This document shows, piece by piece, positions 22,707-33,061 of a stretch of 64,000 nt of DNA; within the stretch, counting starts at the first letter, position 1, and every line of letters starts with the position of its first letter. This stretch comes from Tenrec ecaudatus (Eukaryota > Chordata > Mammalia > Afrosoricida > Tenrecidae). The position numbers and the translations under genes are program-made. The notes below the pieces were generated by a model. The model saw only the letters and a program-made list of their open reading frames with translations. It had not been told where the DNA came from and ran no database searches. The stretch lies in assembly GCF_050624435.1 (NCBI RefSeq), contig NC_134539.1, positions 146,540,025-146,604,024 of the forward strand, read 5' to 3'.

Positions 22707-23169
22707 GCCATGGCGGTGAGTGCTTACCCTTAGTGGATGACTTTCACTGTCAAAGCCACCCCCAACTCACGCCATCATCGCGTGGCTTCTGGCCCCGGTG
22801 CCCCGGAGGTTAGAGTGGAAGAGCGTACTGAGGGCTGTGAATCTCACAGAGCAGACTGCCCAGCGTTCCCTCGGAGCACCTGACTGGTTCCAACCTCCAA
22901 CACGTCACCGCTGCCCCAGGGCCAGGAAGCTTCTCTGGATGCACTTCCTCTTTGGAGGCAGACTTGCTCAGGGCTGGTCACGTGGAGCTGGTTGGATGCC
23001 CGTCAGGGGTGAAGAAGGAGCCTGCACAGCCAAGCCTCCTGTGTGGCTCTAAGCCAGTGGAACAAGGGGGCCAAGCCCCAAGTTGCTCCATGCCCGGTTC
23101 TGCATTGTTTCCTGGTCCCATAAGCTGGAAAACACCGCCCTGGTCCCCCCCCCTCCCCCCGCCGGCCCC

Positions 23170-23301
23170 ATTATCTATAAGGAGTTAGAGGGTCAGGCCG
23201 TCCGCTCTCAGCCATTGTCTATAAGGAGTTAGAGGGTCAGTCCGTCCACTCTCAGCCATTGTCTATAAGAAGTTAGAGGATTGGGCCATCTGCTCTCAGC
23301 C
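23170..23301 (+). repeat. 44-bp tandem repeat, three units
   Basis: Units start at 23170, 23214 and 23258, each attRtctataaggagttaga followed by a segment ending ctctcagcc. Unit 3 is the most diverged. Confidence 0.92.
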
Positions 23302-23637
23302 ATTTGCAGCCTTGGAAACCCACGGGTCGCTCTACGGTCCCAGAGGGACGCTCGGGGGCAAAATGGACCCACTGGCTGTGGGCTTGGCAGGCAGCGAAAT
23401 GTGTCTCTTCTCACACTATGGGAAAGCCGGGAAGGTTGTGCGAATGACCACAATGGACACAGAGACACGAGGCCGGGACAACACCCACTGTTGGGGAAAT
23501 GGTGCCAGAGACTCGCTCCTGGCAGGGCTGCCCCAGCCCGACCTTCCGTCTGTGAAAAAACGCGGGCTCTGCATGGCACAACACGGTGAGGCACGTCCAC
23601 AGTGAAGATGTGTGTCACGGTGAGGAGAAAACAAGGG

Positions 23638-23760
23638 CCTCGTCCATTCACGTGTTCATCCACCAACTCTGGGCCGAGCCCTGCGTGAAGCCTTGGGGTA
23701 CAGCAGTCAACAAACAAATGCCCCCCTCATGTGCCAGTGGAAGAGCGAGACCCTGAACGA
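23638..23760 (+). repeat. L2-like ancient LINE fragment
   Basis: The text ccttggggtacagcagtcaa, with caacaaacaaatgcccccct, fits an L2-type 3' region. Confidence 0.5.
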
Positions 23761-24159
23761 GTAGAGGCAGGCTGGTGTGGCACAGACAGACGCAAGGTTG
23801 TTGCAGCTGCTGTGAAGTTGACTCTTGAGCTCCTGTGTGGACAGGGCAGAACCCTACTCCCCAGGGGTACCTTTTGGGAGCAGGTTGCCAGACCTTTCTT
23901 CTGAGGCACCGCGGAGTGGGTGCAAAGGGCTAACCTTTCTGCTAGTACATAGTTGAATACTTAACTAGAACCCTCAACCCCACCCCCCACCACTAGGACT
24001 CGAGGTAGCTAAAGAGAGCGTCAGGTAGCTTTTGAGCAGGCTGGTCGGGAATGGCACTTGGAGACCACTAACTGTGCATACGGGAAGAAACAATGTGTTA
24101 AAGAGCACACGGTCTGCTCAACGTACTGAAGAGCAAGGGAGCCCGCTTGAAGACTAAGG

Positions 24160-24595
24160 TGCCCCTCACCCAGGCCATGACATTCTCAGTCACCTCATAT
24201 GCAGTGCACGCCGGACAATGAATGCAGAAGGCTGGAAAAGAATTCATGCGATTGCCTTGTGGTGTTGGCAACGGATATTGAAAGTGCTGTGGATTACCAG
24301 AGGAACAACCAAATCTGTCTTTGAAGTACAGCTCCTTAGAAGCAGAGGGCAAGACTTGGCTTACATGTAGTCACGAGAGACCAGTCCCTGGAGAAGGACA
24401 ACATGCTTGGAAAAAAGTACAGGGGCAGCGGAAGAGAGGAAGGCCCTCCCTCGACAAGCTGGATTGACAAGTGCTGCAACAATGGGCTCAAAGGTAACAA
24501 TTATAAGGATGGTGTAGGACCAGGCAGTGCTTCATCCTGTTGTACATAGGTCTCTATGAGTCAGAATTGACCCGACGGCACCTAACAACAAAGGA
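24160..24595 (+). mobile_element. RTE/BovB LINE 3' fragment
   Basis: It contains tcacctcatatgcagtgcac and ends tctatgagtcagaattgacc then cggcacctaacaacaaa, an intact 3' terminus. Confidence 0.85.
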
Positions 24596-24599
24596 GCAG

Positions 24600-25090
24600 T
24601 GTAGCAGGTCAGGGGAACCACAGACCTCCTCTCTGAGGCCTGACATTTCCCGGGGAGAGCGGGGAAGCCATGGGCTGGAGGAGCAGGAGACAATCGATGA
24701 GGTGAGCGGGTTCCACAGGACCCTCGTCTATAATGTTAGCTTCTCAAGGTGGCCCTGCCCAACTCATAGAATCTCTGGCTGCTGTAGGGCTGGGGACAGT
24801 GGCCATCCACTGCTGTCCCCGGTGGGCAAGCCCACTAGAGGGCAATGCAGTCACACCGTTACAACGGGGTTGGCTTGGGTTCAGGCAAAAGCTGTGAGAT
24901 TCTGTCTCTATTTGGGTCAGGTTGGGGGAGGAGCGTTTGGGGTCTCTCATGGGTGGTTTCCGCTGGAGACCCCGGTTGGCATCTGTGTGTTGTCTCCCAG
25001 CTACTGGGTTCACACCTCAGGAGTCGAGGAGCAAGATCGGGGTTCCAAGTGGTGTCAGCATAGGTTTCAAGGTTTGGGTTGAATTCTAGC
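24600..25090. other. Intergenic, no recognised feature
   Basis: No gene or repeat is recognised; one open frame (180 codons, 24540-25082) has no family resemblance. Confidence 0.45.
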
Positions 25091-25092
25091 GG

Positions 25093-25300
25093 GGGAGGCC
25101 CTGAGCACAAATGGTTAACACACGTGGCTGCTTCCCCAAAAGGCTCATGGTTCAAGTCCACTCACAGGCACTGTAGAGAAAAGCCCCTAACAGTCTATTT
25201 TTGCAAAACCAGCTGCGGAAAACCCCGTGGAGCCCCGGCCCACGCAGACACACACGGGCTCGCCAGGAGCCAGAACTGACTGGAGGGTGACTGCTAACGG
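25093..25300 (+). repeat. Diverged AfroSINE
   Basis: The weak head ccctgagcacaaatggttaa and a tail at about 25272 (cagaactgactggaggg) are visible; the middle is eroded. Confidence 0.5.
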
Positions 25301-25661
25301 TGCCAGGGGAACCAGGGTGCGCGTGGGAGTTACCGGTGACTAAGTACACCCACGGGACTAAGGACATGTGATCACCGCTAGTCCGTTCTGTCAGTCATGG
25401 TTGGTGAACTATATTTAAAAAGCCGTCATAGATCCAGTCTTTGGGAAATCAATTTGCTATCTCATTTCCCTTCCAGGAATTCATAGTGACTGATGCAAAC
25501 GGGATTCCGGTGTGAGAGTTATCAGTCCGTGGACTCTGCCACTTTTCCCAGTCTGCCACCTCAGGGAGAGTCAATACGCAAACTGAACACAAGGGGGACC
25601 TCGCGTCCGTATTTATGAGAGAGCGATGGGCAGGAGGCTCCCGCTGGAGAGTTTGAAGCAG

Positions 25662-25838
25662 TTACCAGCATGGAGTCTATAGGGACCCTGTAGGGCAGGG
25701 CGGAACTGTCGCGGTGGGTTTCCAAGACTGTGACTCTTCCAGGAAGTTAGAAAGCCGTTCTCCCGCTGGTGGTTTCAAACGGCAGACCTTGTGGCTCGCA
25801 AGCAGCTCACCACATCAGCCGCGACACCACCGGGCTCC
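25662..25838 (-). repeat. AfroSINE, minus orientation
   Basis: It includes aggacagg-like gtagggcagggcggaactgt and tggtggtttcaaacggcaga, ending ccaccgggctcc. Confidence 0.8.
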
Positions 25839-26105
25839 AGCACCGTTCTCAGAACGATCCTAAGTCTGTGGAGGAACTGATCATGCTGTGGTAGTTTGCT
25901 GCCAGGAGGCTGGCTCGTGGCTCTCGGTACGGAGGGTACAACTCCTCTGGGGTCTTCAGGCTGGCCTGTAGGAAGCAGGTCCAGCAGGCAGGTTTCCAGA
26001 CTCCCCTGGGTGGCTTCAGACTGCCCTTCCGCACGGCAGCCGAGCACTTGGGGGAGTAGAGATGGTCTTAACTATTCCCACGTGTTCCTTTGCATAGGCT
26101 TAGCC

Positions 26106-26308
26106 CAGGGATCGGCAAACGTTCGACATGCAAGAGCCAATCCTGTCTCCCTCAACGATTAAAAAATAATTGTTTGAAAGCTGTGACGCTATTTTTACAA
26201 GCAAATGAAATCACCATCATCTTTTATCCTTGAACAGGTTTTCGATTTTACTTCCGAGTCATAGGTGCGCCCCGAGGGTCGCATGCGGCCGCAATTCCCC
26301 GACCCCTG
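26106..26308. mobile_element. hAT-type mini-element with 8-bp target duplication
   Basis: The ends are cagggatcggcaaacgttcg and gcaattccccgacccctg, imperfect inverted repeats. Flanks are GCTTAGCC (26098-26105) and GCCTAGCC (26309-26316), 7 of 8 identical. The 203-bp body has no coding capacity. Confidence 0.85.
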
Positions 26309-26399
26309 GCCTAGCCTGTGCCGCTGTCATGGCATTTTTATCTTTCACTAATAAACAAGTCCAGTAAGAACTTGATGGAAAACTTTACATGTCTCTAGA

Positions 26400-26548
26400 A
26401 CAAAGCTGACCCCTGAGAGTCCATTCTGATCCTCGGCCAGAGTGGAGCGGCCCCAGAGTGTGTCCAAGGTCGGAATCGTGATGGAAGCTGACTACTGACC
26501 TTCAGCTAGCACCAGAGTGCTGTAGCCAACGAGTCACCAGGGCTCCTG
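26400..26548 (-). repeat. Diverged AfroSINE
   Basis: The end caacgagtcaccagggctcc is clear and the rest is badly eroded. Confidence 0.55.
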
Positions 26549-26565
26549 TGTGTGTCTCTCAAAAG

Positions 26566-26712
26566 GCCAAACCCACTGCCAGCGAGTCAGTAGGGTGAAG
26601 TAGAACTGCCCCTGGGCTCCTGAGGCTGTCACTCGTCCTGGGAGCTGCAGGTGACCTTGCACTGAGTGAGCAGTCCAAGGCTTGTAATCCACAACCCCAC
26701 CAGGACCCTGGT
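26566..26712 (-). repeat. AfroSINE, minus orientation
   Basis: It begins ccaaacccactgccagcgag and ends ccaccaggaccctgg. Confidence 0.75.
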
Positions 26713-28021
26713 CGAATGAGAAGACTTGGCAGAAACGTTCCTTTAATTTTTTAAAGTTCAGAATCTTTCTTAGCCTCATTTGACTTTTATGGATCAACCA
26801 TGGGAATCTAATTAAGCTCAAAAACAAACAAGCAAACAAAAAAATCCAGAACCCCACCAGCATCACCACAGGAGACCCCGGTCTCTTTTGGTAAAAAACC
26901 ACACGTTTATTGCAAATCTAGAAGTACCAGAAAGTCACAGACATGAAACCGGTAGGCCCGCCTTCCTTCCTGGATTATTGGCAGACGGAGAAGGGCATAC
27001 ATTTTGTGTACATGCAGTTGGTAGAATGGGCATAGAGCAGACCCCTCGGAAACCAGTCATAAATATTAAGTTGCATCGAAATTCATCGTGACAAACAAAC
27101 AAACACGTGGTAAAGTGCTGACATCACGCCGGTCCGTACAACCGCCATGAGCTCAGTCCTTCTCAAGCGGTGACGGGGGATTGCTACATCCACCTCGCCT
27201 GCGTATTCCTGCCACCTTATAAACCGTCCCCCCGCCCCCACCCCCCAAAGATTAGATTGTCCTGTTTCTATGGCTGATAAGACGTTCTACAAAACGCAGC
27301 TGGTGGCGGTGAGCTCCGCCCCTTTCATTCAGTGCAGAGAAATATTCAAGCTTGTGTGTACCTGCAACCCGAACTAGGCTGTTACACTCTTGGCCCTGAG
27401 TTGTCTCAAAGTAACAGTGAAGATGCGCACAGGTGGAGCACCTGCCAGGTGAGAGTCAGGATACATACGCCTGCCTGCCTGCCTGGTCTCCCTCCCTGCG
27501 CCCCTCGGACAGGAACTTGCTAAAAGGACAAAGGTGTCCGTGCCGGGTGCCTCTCTCGGAAACTAGGGGCGCTAACCAGGGGGGACTCAGTCTGGTCAAG
27601 TCTCGCTCGCTCTCTGTACGGTGGGCGGGATGTTTCTGCTTCTCCCGTGTGAATAAGGGATTAGTTAGCAGTTGGTTGGGGGGGCGGTGTTTAGGGGAAA
27701 AAAATGAAAAACAAATACTGCAGCCATTCAAGGAAACCAAATTCTTTCTGATCAGAGGAGGTCCTCAAGTGATCTGAGGTGATGAAACAAAATCTCTGGA
27801 GAGAGCTCCCGCTGCTGGCTGTCACCCTCCTCCCCTGCATCCCACACACTGCCTTTCCCTGCGTCCTGACTCGGCCTTGCAGGAGTGTCGTGGCACAAGA
27901 CAAGAGGGGCTCTCTTAGGTATCGAGAGGGCTGCAGAAAGGGGGTGACAATGCAGATGATGCCCCAGATCTGACTTCTGTTGATCAATAACTTAATAATA
28001 AATAGTGGTTTCAATGAAAGA

Positions 28022-28182
28022 CACTGACTGACTCACGGGGACCCTGCGGGACAGGGCAGAACTACCCCTGCGAGACGCGCTCGTTGCTGGAGTGGAAAGC
28101 TTCATCTTTCTCCCGAGGCGCCGCTGGTGGTTTCGGATTGCTGACCTTGGAGTTGGTGGTCCAGCACCACCAGGGCTCCTGC
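28022..28182 (-). repeat. AfroSINE in the possible SLC16A6 3' UTR
   Basis: It reads ggacagggcagaactacccc then ggtggtttcggattgctgac and ends ccaccagggctcc. Confidence 0.85.
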
Positions 28183-28487
28183 ATGAAGGACGCTACCACC
28201 GCCTATTTCTGAATAAGTAAAAAGCAACAGGAAACACCATTTTCATCGCCACCCCAAGCCTTCCACATCAAAACACTCGTGGGTAGTGACCGCCCATAGA
28301 AAGACAGTGGCAACTCTCACATTCAGGAAATTCAAGGTGTAGAAACATTTTCTGTTTGTCGGCCGTGAGTTTGGTCTTAGATGGTGTTTCGTCTCCAGGA
28401 AAGTTCTGGAAAGTCCAGAGGCCAGGCTTGGTCAGCGGAAACTTCTGTGTTGTGCAATCCACCACCATGAATTTGCACTCCCAGCCA

Positions 28488-28643
28488 CCCCGGAGGACAG
28501 GGTAGGTCTGCCCCCGTGGGTCCCTGAGGCTGTGGCTCTTGGTGGGAGTAGGAAGCCTCATTTTTCTCGAGGAGTGCTGGTGGATTGGAACTGCTGACCT
28601 TGTGGTGGTGAGCAGGCCAATGCTTAACCCACCAGGGCCCCTG
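28488..28643 (-). repeat. AfroSINE in the possible SLC16A6 3' UTR
   Basis: It reads gaggacagggtaggtctgcc through cccaccagggcccc; the 3' end is missing. Confidence 0.85.
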
Positions 28644-29132
28644 TGTTATCCAAAGGGTATGTAACCATTTATTGGTCACCGTGAAAACTAGCCAGGACAA
28701 TTTCTTTCCGAGGAGGGGATGGCAGCCAATTTGCTTGCAGTGACCGGGGTGGACTGCTATTTGAGGACTATCCTTGGTCACAAGGGAGAGTTCTTAAAAC
28801 GACTTTGCCAATTCAGATCACTCCTTGAAAACGGGACCAGAGAGGCCTCTGTATTGCTAGGGCGGGATCTAGCTGGATGGAGGGCAGGAAGTATGCTTGG
28901 GAAAAGTATACAGAAGGGTATCCTGTTGCTCCCACGTGGGAGGAGACGTCAAAAAGGTGGTGGGCAAAGGGAACGGAAAGGTCGTGCACGGACTCTCCCC
29001 ACCGTCCTGGTGAAGCCCCCGTGAAGGGCCCGCTTCAAAGGTACTTTGAAAGGAGGGTGCACCGTTAGCTGCTCGCCTCACCCTGCACCCTCCCACCCAG
29101 CGGTGGCAGGGCGGCCGTCACGGGGCAGTCAG

Positions 29133-29383
29133 TCAGACGGGCATCTTATGCACCTGCAGGCGCTGCTCATTCCTCCCGAGGTCCATTTCCAGAAAGTCCT
29201 CGGGGATGTCTTGTAAAGCCTTCCCGGACCGGCCCTCTGCCTTGGCTTGCCTGGGAGGAGGGCGCTGGCACAGCCCCAGCCGGCAGGGTCTCACCAGGGC
29301 CAGGCACACAGCCGCCAGCAACATGCCGGCCGCGCAGGAGTAGAAGGCCCTGCTGTACATTTTGCTTTGGTCCACCAGCAGAC
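29133..29383 (-). CDS. SLC16A6: SLC16A6 terminal coding exon 5
   Basis: The acceptor is ctgctccccccag. It encodes [20 protein letters not shown] (last helix) and the cytosolic tail ending LQVHKMPV, with TGA at 29135-29133. The tail keeps [15 protein letters not shown], a stretch conserved in human MCT7. Confidence 0.95.
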
Positions 29384-32300
29384 CTGGGGGGAGCAGTGAC
29401 ATGTTAGCAATGGCCCTCCCACTGCACACGAACCCTCTCCCTGCACCCGGCTGGTCTCCCAGCACACTCAGAAGCATCTCAACATGTCAGCTGTCTTTGT
29501 CTCATTCTGTCTCTCGAAAGCAGAGAAGGTATTGATGTTAAGACACTTATCTAGCTGGCTGAAAAAAACAAAGTCCAAAAAACTCACTGCCATCAAGTTG
29601 ATGGCGACTCACTGCGACCCTATAGGGCCCTGTGAGTTTCCCGGACTGTAACTTTTTAGGGGCATAGTAGAAAGCCTCATCTTTCTCCAGTGGAGCGGCT
29701 GGTGGTTTCGAACTGCTGACCTTGCCGTTAGCAGCCTGATGCACCACCACCACCACGCCATGAGGAGATATAGTAATTCACATGTATCCAAAACACTGGT
29801 GCCCCGGTGGGTTACTTATGTGCTGGGCTTGCCAACAAGCTAGGTCAACAGTCTGAATCCACCCACGGCCCCTGCAGAGGAAGATGAGGCTGTCTGCTCC
29901 AGTAAAGACCAACGGCCTCAGAAACCCACAGGGCAGTTCTACTTTGTCTTTCTCAATAGAACCCTGGTGATGGACGCAGTAGTTCCGTGCTGGGCTGCTA
30001 ACCACAAGGTCAGCAGTTCGAAACAACAAGCCACTCCGCTTTCACTTCTGTGAAGAGTTACACTCTTGGAAACCTGCAGGGGCAGTTTGACAGTGAGTCT
30101 GTTTGTTTTTGTTGTTAAATCAATGTGTCCTATGTGTTCACCTCCCCAACACCTACCCCTCTGCTGCGAAGCAGAGATGACTGTCACCCCAAACCACCCT
30201 AGCTGCCCTCAAGGTGCTTCTGACTCACAGCAACCCACCCGGACAGAGAACTGCCCCCATGGGTTTCAGCTGCTACAACCCTTAGGGGGCAGAAAGGGCC
30301 AGCTTCCTCCTGTGGAGCAGCTGGGGGTTTTGAACTGCTGATCTTGTGGCTAACAATCCAACGTGTCGCCCCACTATGCCACCAGGGAGCCTCTAAGAAT
30401 GATTCATCGTCCTTGTCCTGCAGGTTAGAGCTTAGGCCACTTGGACCGAAGACAAGCCCCTGCCGTCAGCTGGTTCTGACTCATAATGACCCTACAGGGG
30501 AGAGCAGAACTGCCCCCGGGGGTTTCTAAAGAGGCCGTAAACCTTTACGGGGACAGAACGCCTCGGGAAGCCGGGAGGGTCTTCTACCTGCCGACCTGGC
30601 CAACTGATAGCTCTCAACGCCGCCATGGCTCCTGTGGACTGCAGAGCGAGGTTCTAATGCTGCCGCAGGCACGAATATGCCTTTTGGGCCCGGCTTAAAC
30701 GGAGAGGGTGGCTTATGTAATCTCTCCTTGCTGCTGTTGCATGGAAACCCCAACGCACAACAGAACGAAACGCTGCCCAAGCCTGCGCCATCCCCACGAT
30801 GGGTCACAGACCAGACCACGGGATGCCAGGGGCTTTTCACTGGCTGACTCTGGCCAAGGAGAGCCCCAGGCCCTTCTTCCTGGCCTGACTTTGACCGGCA
30901 GCTCCACTGAAACTGGGTCAGCACCCCCATGGCACACAGGCCGGCAGGACAGTGGCTGGGCATCACAGTGAGGCTGCTACCACGAGGCCACTGACTGCCA
31001 CTGCCCTCACGGCCATCGAGCCCACTCCAACGTGCAGCGCCCCGCCAGGGCAGCCTAGGAACTGCTGTGACTTTCCGAGGCTGCAGCTCTTTACAGGAGC
31101 AGCCAGCCACAGCCTCCTCACGAGGAGTGGCTGGTGGGCTCGAACTGCTGTCATTGCACCTAGCAGCCCAACACGTAACCCACTATGCCATCAGGGCCCC
31201 GGCCTCTCTCCCTGGCAGTTTTGGAAACCGGTCGGTCTGTTATCAGCCTGGGTCAGGAGGGGCTAGCAAGAGGCGGAGGGGTTGAATTACCTGCGAGCGG
31301 GGGTCCGGCCAGACCCGACACACTCTGGATGAAGACGTAGACGCCAGCAGCGGAGGCCATCCTCTCGATGCCCACAACGTCCTCTTCAGCCAGCAGCGGG
31401 ATGTGGGTGCCTCCCACCGTCCCCACCATGCACCCAAAGAAGAGGCTGCAGGACATAAGACCCCAGAAGTCAGTCGCAAAAGGGAAGGCAAACAGGGAGG
31501 CGGTCAGTAGGACAACGCAGAAGAGCTCAATGTAGATCTTCCGGATGGGCTCTCTGTTGAGGACAAAGCCGGCTCCGATCCTCCCGAAGACCTCAGCGAT
31601 GGCCATGGTGGACAGGATGAAGGCCGCCTGCTCCTGCTCGAGGTCCAGGCTGACGCCCAGAGGGATAATGTACAGGGCGGGCGCGAAGAAGCCCAGGGTG
31701 GCAAAGAGACCAAACAGTGCGTAACAGATGAAACTCTTCTCCCGCAGAATGGAGAAGTCGAGCAGGGGCACCTGCCCCTCGCTCTGCCGGGAGCCGCCCT
31801 TCACCAGGCCCTGCTGCGCCTCCGTCCCGGGCTCGGGCGCCACGCCGGCGTGGCCAGGCACATTCTTAGGTGAGGTAGTGAGCTCCACTCCGGAGTCGAT
31901 GGAGTCGATGGAGGTGCGCGTCTTCTCGTTCTCCAGCATGCACTGCACCTCCTTCCGCTGCTCCTGGGGGGCCGCCTGGGGGGAGCCCGGCGCGCGGATA
32001 AGGATGGGTCGGAGCAGCAGTCCGCAGACGATGATGTTGGCCTGCAGCAGGCCCACGAAGAGCAGGCTCTTCTGCCAGCCAATGCGCTCCTTCAGGGCTG
32101 TGATGGCTTGAGGGGGGAGGGATGGAGAGGAAGAGAGAGAGAGAGACAATCACTGGTCAAATAAAACCAAGAAATACAGACCTGGCGAAGGGATCAGGAA
32201 TCAGGCATCAAAGAGCAAAAAATCACATCGAGAATGAGGGACAGTGCAAAGTGGGGACCCAAGCCCACCTGTAGGCAACTGTACATCCTCTTTCGGAAGG

Positions 32301-32880
32301 GCCGCAGGGAGGACACGAACCAGTGTAGCAACAATGAAACATACAACTTTCCTCTGGTTCCTAAATGCTTCCTCTCCCCACTATCATGATCCCAATTCTA
32401 CCTCACAAATCCGGCTAGACCAGGGGATATACACTGGTACAGATAGCAACTGGAAACAGGGAATCCAGGACAGATGAACTGCTCAGGACCAGTGATGAGA
32501 GTAGCGATACCGGAGGGTGGAGGGAGTGTGGGGTGGAAAGGGGGAACCGATTACAAGGATCTACATATAACCCCGTCCCTGGGGGACGGACAACAGAAAA
32601 GTGGGTGAAGGGAGACGTTGGACATTGTAAAACATGACAAAATAATAATTTATAAATTATCAAGGGTTCATGAGGGAGCAGGGAGGGAGGGGGGAAATGA
32701 GGAGCTGATGCCCAGGGGCTTAAGTGGAGAGCACATGTTTTAAGAATGATGAGAGCTTAAGAATGATGAGAGCAACGAATGTACAAATGTGCTTTGCACA
32801 ATGGATGGATGGTGATAAGAGTTGCATGAGCCCCCCAATAAAATGATTTAAAAAAAAGAAATACGGACCCGGATATAGTG

Positions 32881-32926
<46 letters not shown>

Positions 32927-33022
32927 AAAGACACATACACTCAGAGCCCGGATATAGTGTCACACACACACACACACAGCCTGGATATAGTGTCACACAC
33001 ACACACAGCCCAGATATAGTGT

Positions 33023-33061
<39 letters not shown>

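Larger units (their letters stand above)
26890..29132 (-). other. SLC16A6: Possible SLC16A6 3' UTR, with SINE insertions
   Basis: About 2.2 kb follows the SLC16A6 stop on the minus strand. It contains two minus-oriented SINEs (28488-28643, 28022-28182), and the rest is largely unrecognised DNA. A minus-strand AATAAA (written TTTATT) at about 26906-26911 sits in sequence that looks non-repetitive, and another TTTATT is near 28667. Either could be the end of the transcript. No expression evidence is available, so the boundary is a guess. Confidence 0.35.

Noticed and set aside
23170..23301. CRISPR-like array
   Set aside because: Units are contiguous with no unique spacers, in a mammalian genome; it is a plain tandem repeat.
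24540..25082. 180-codon plus-strand frame
   Set aside because: It begins in an RTE 3' end and has no known domain.
31728..32111. 127-codon plus-strand frame
   Set aside because: Antisense shadow of SLC16A6 exon 4.
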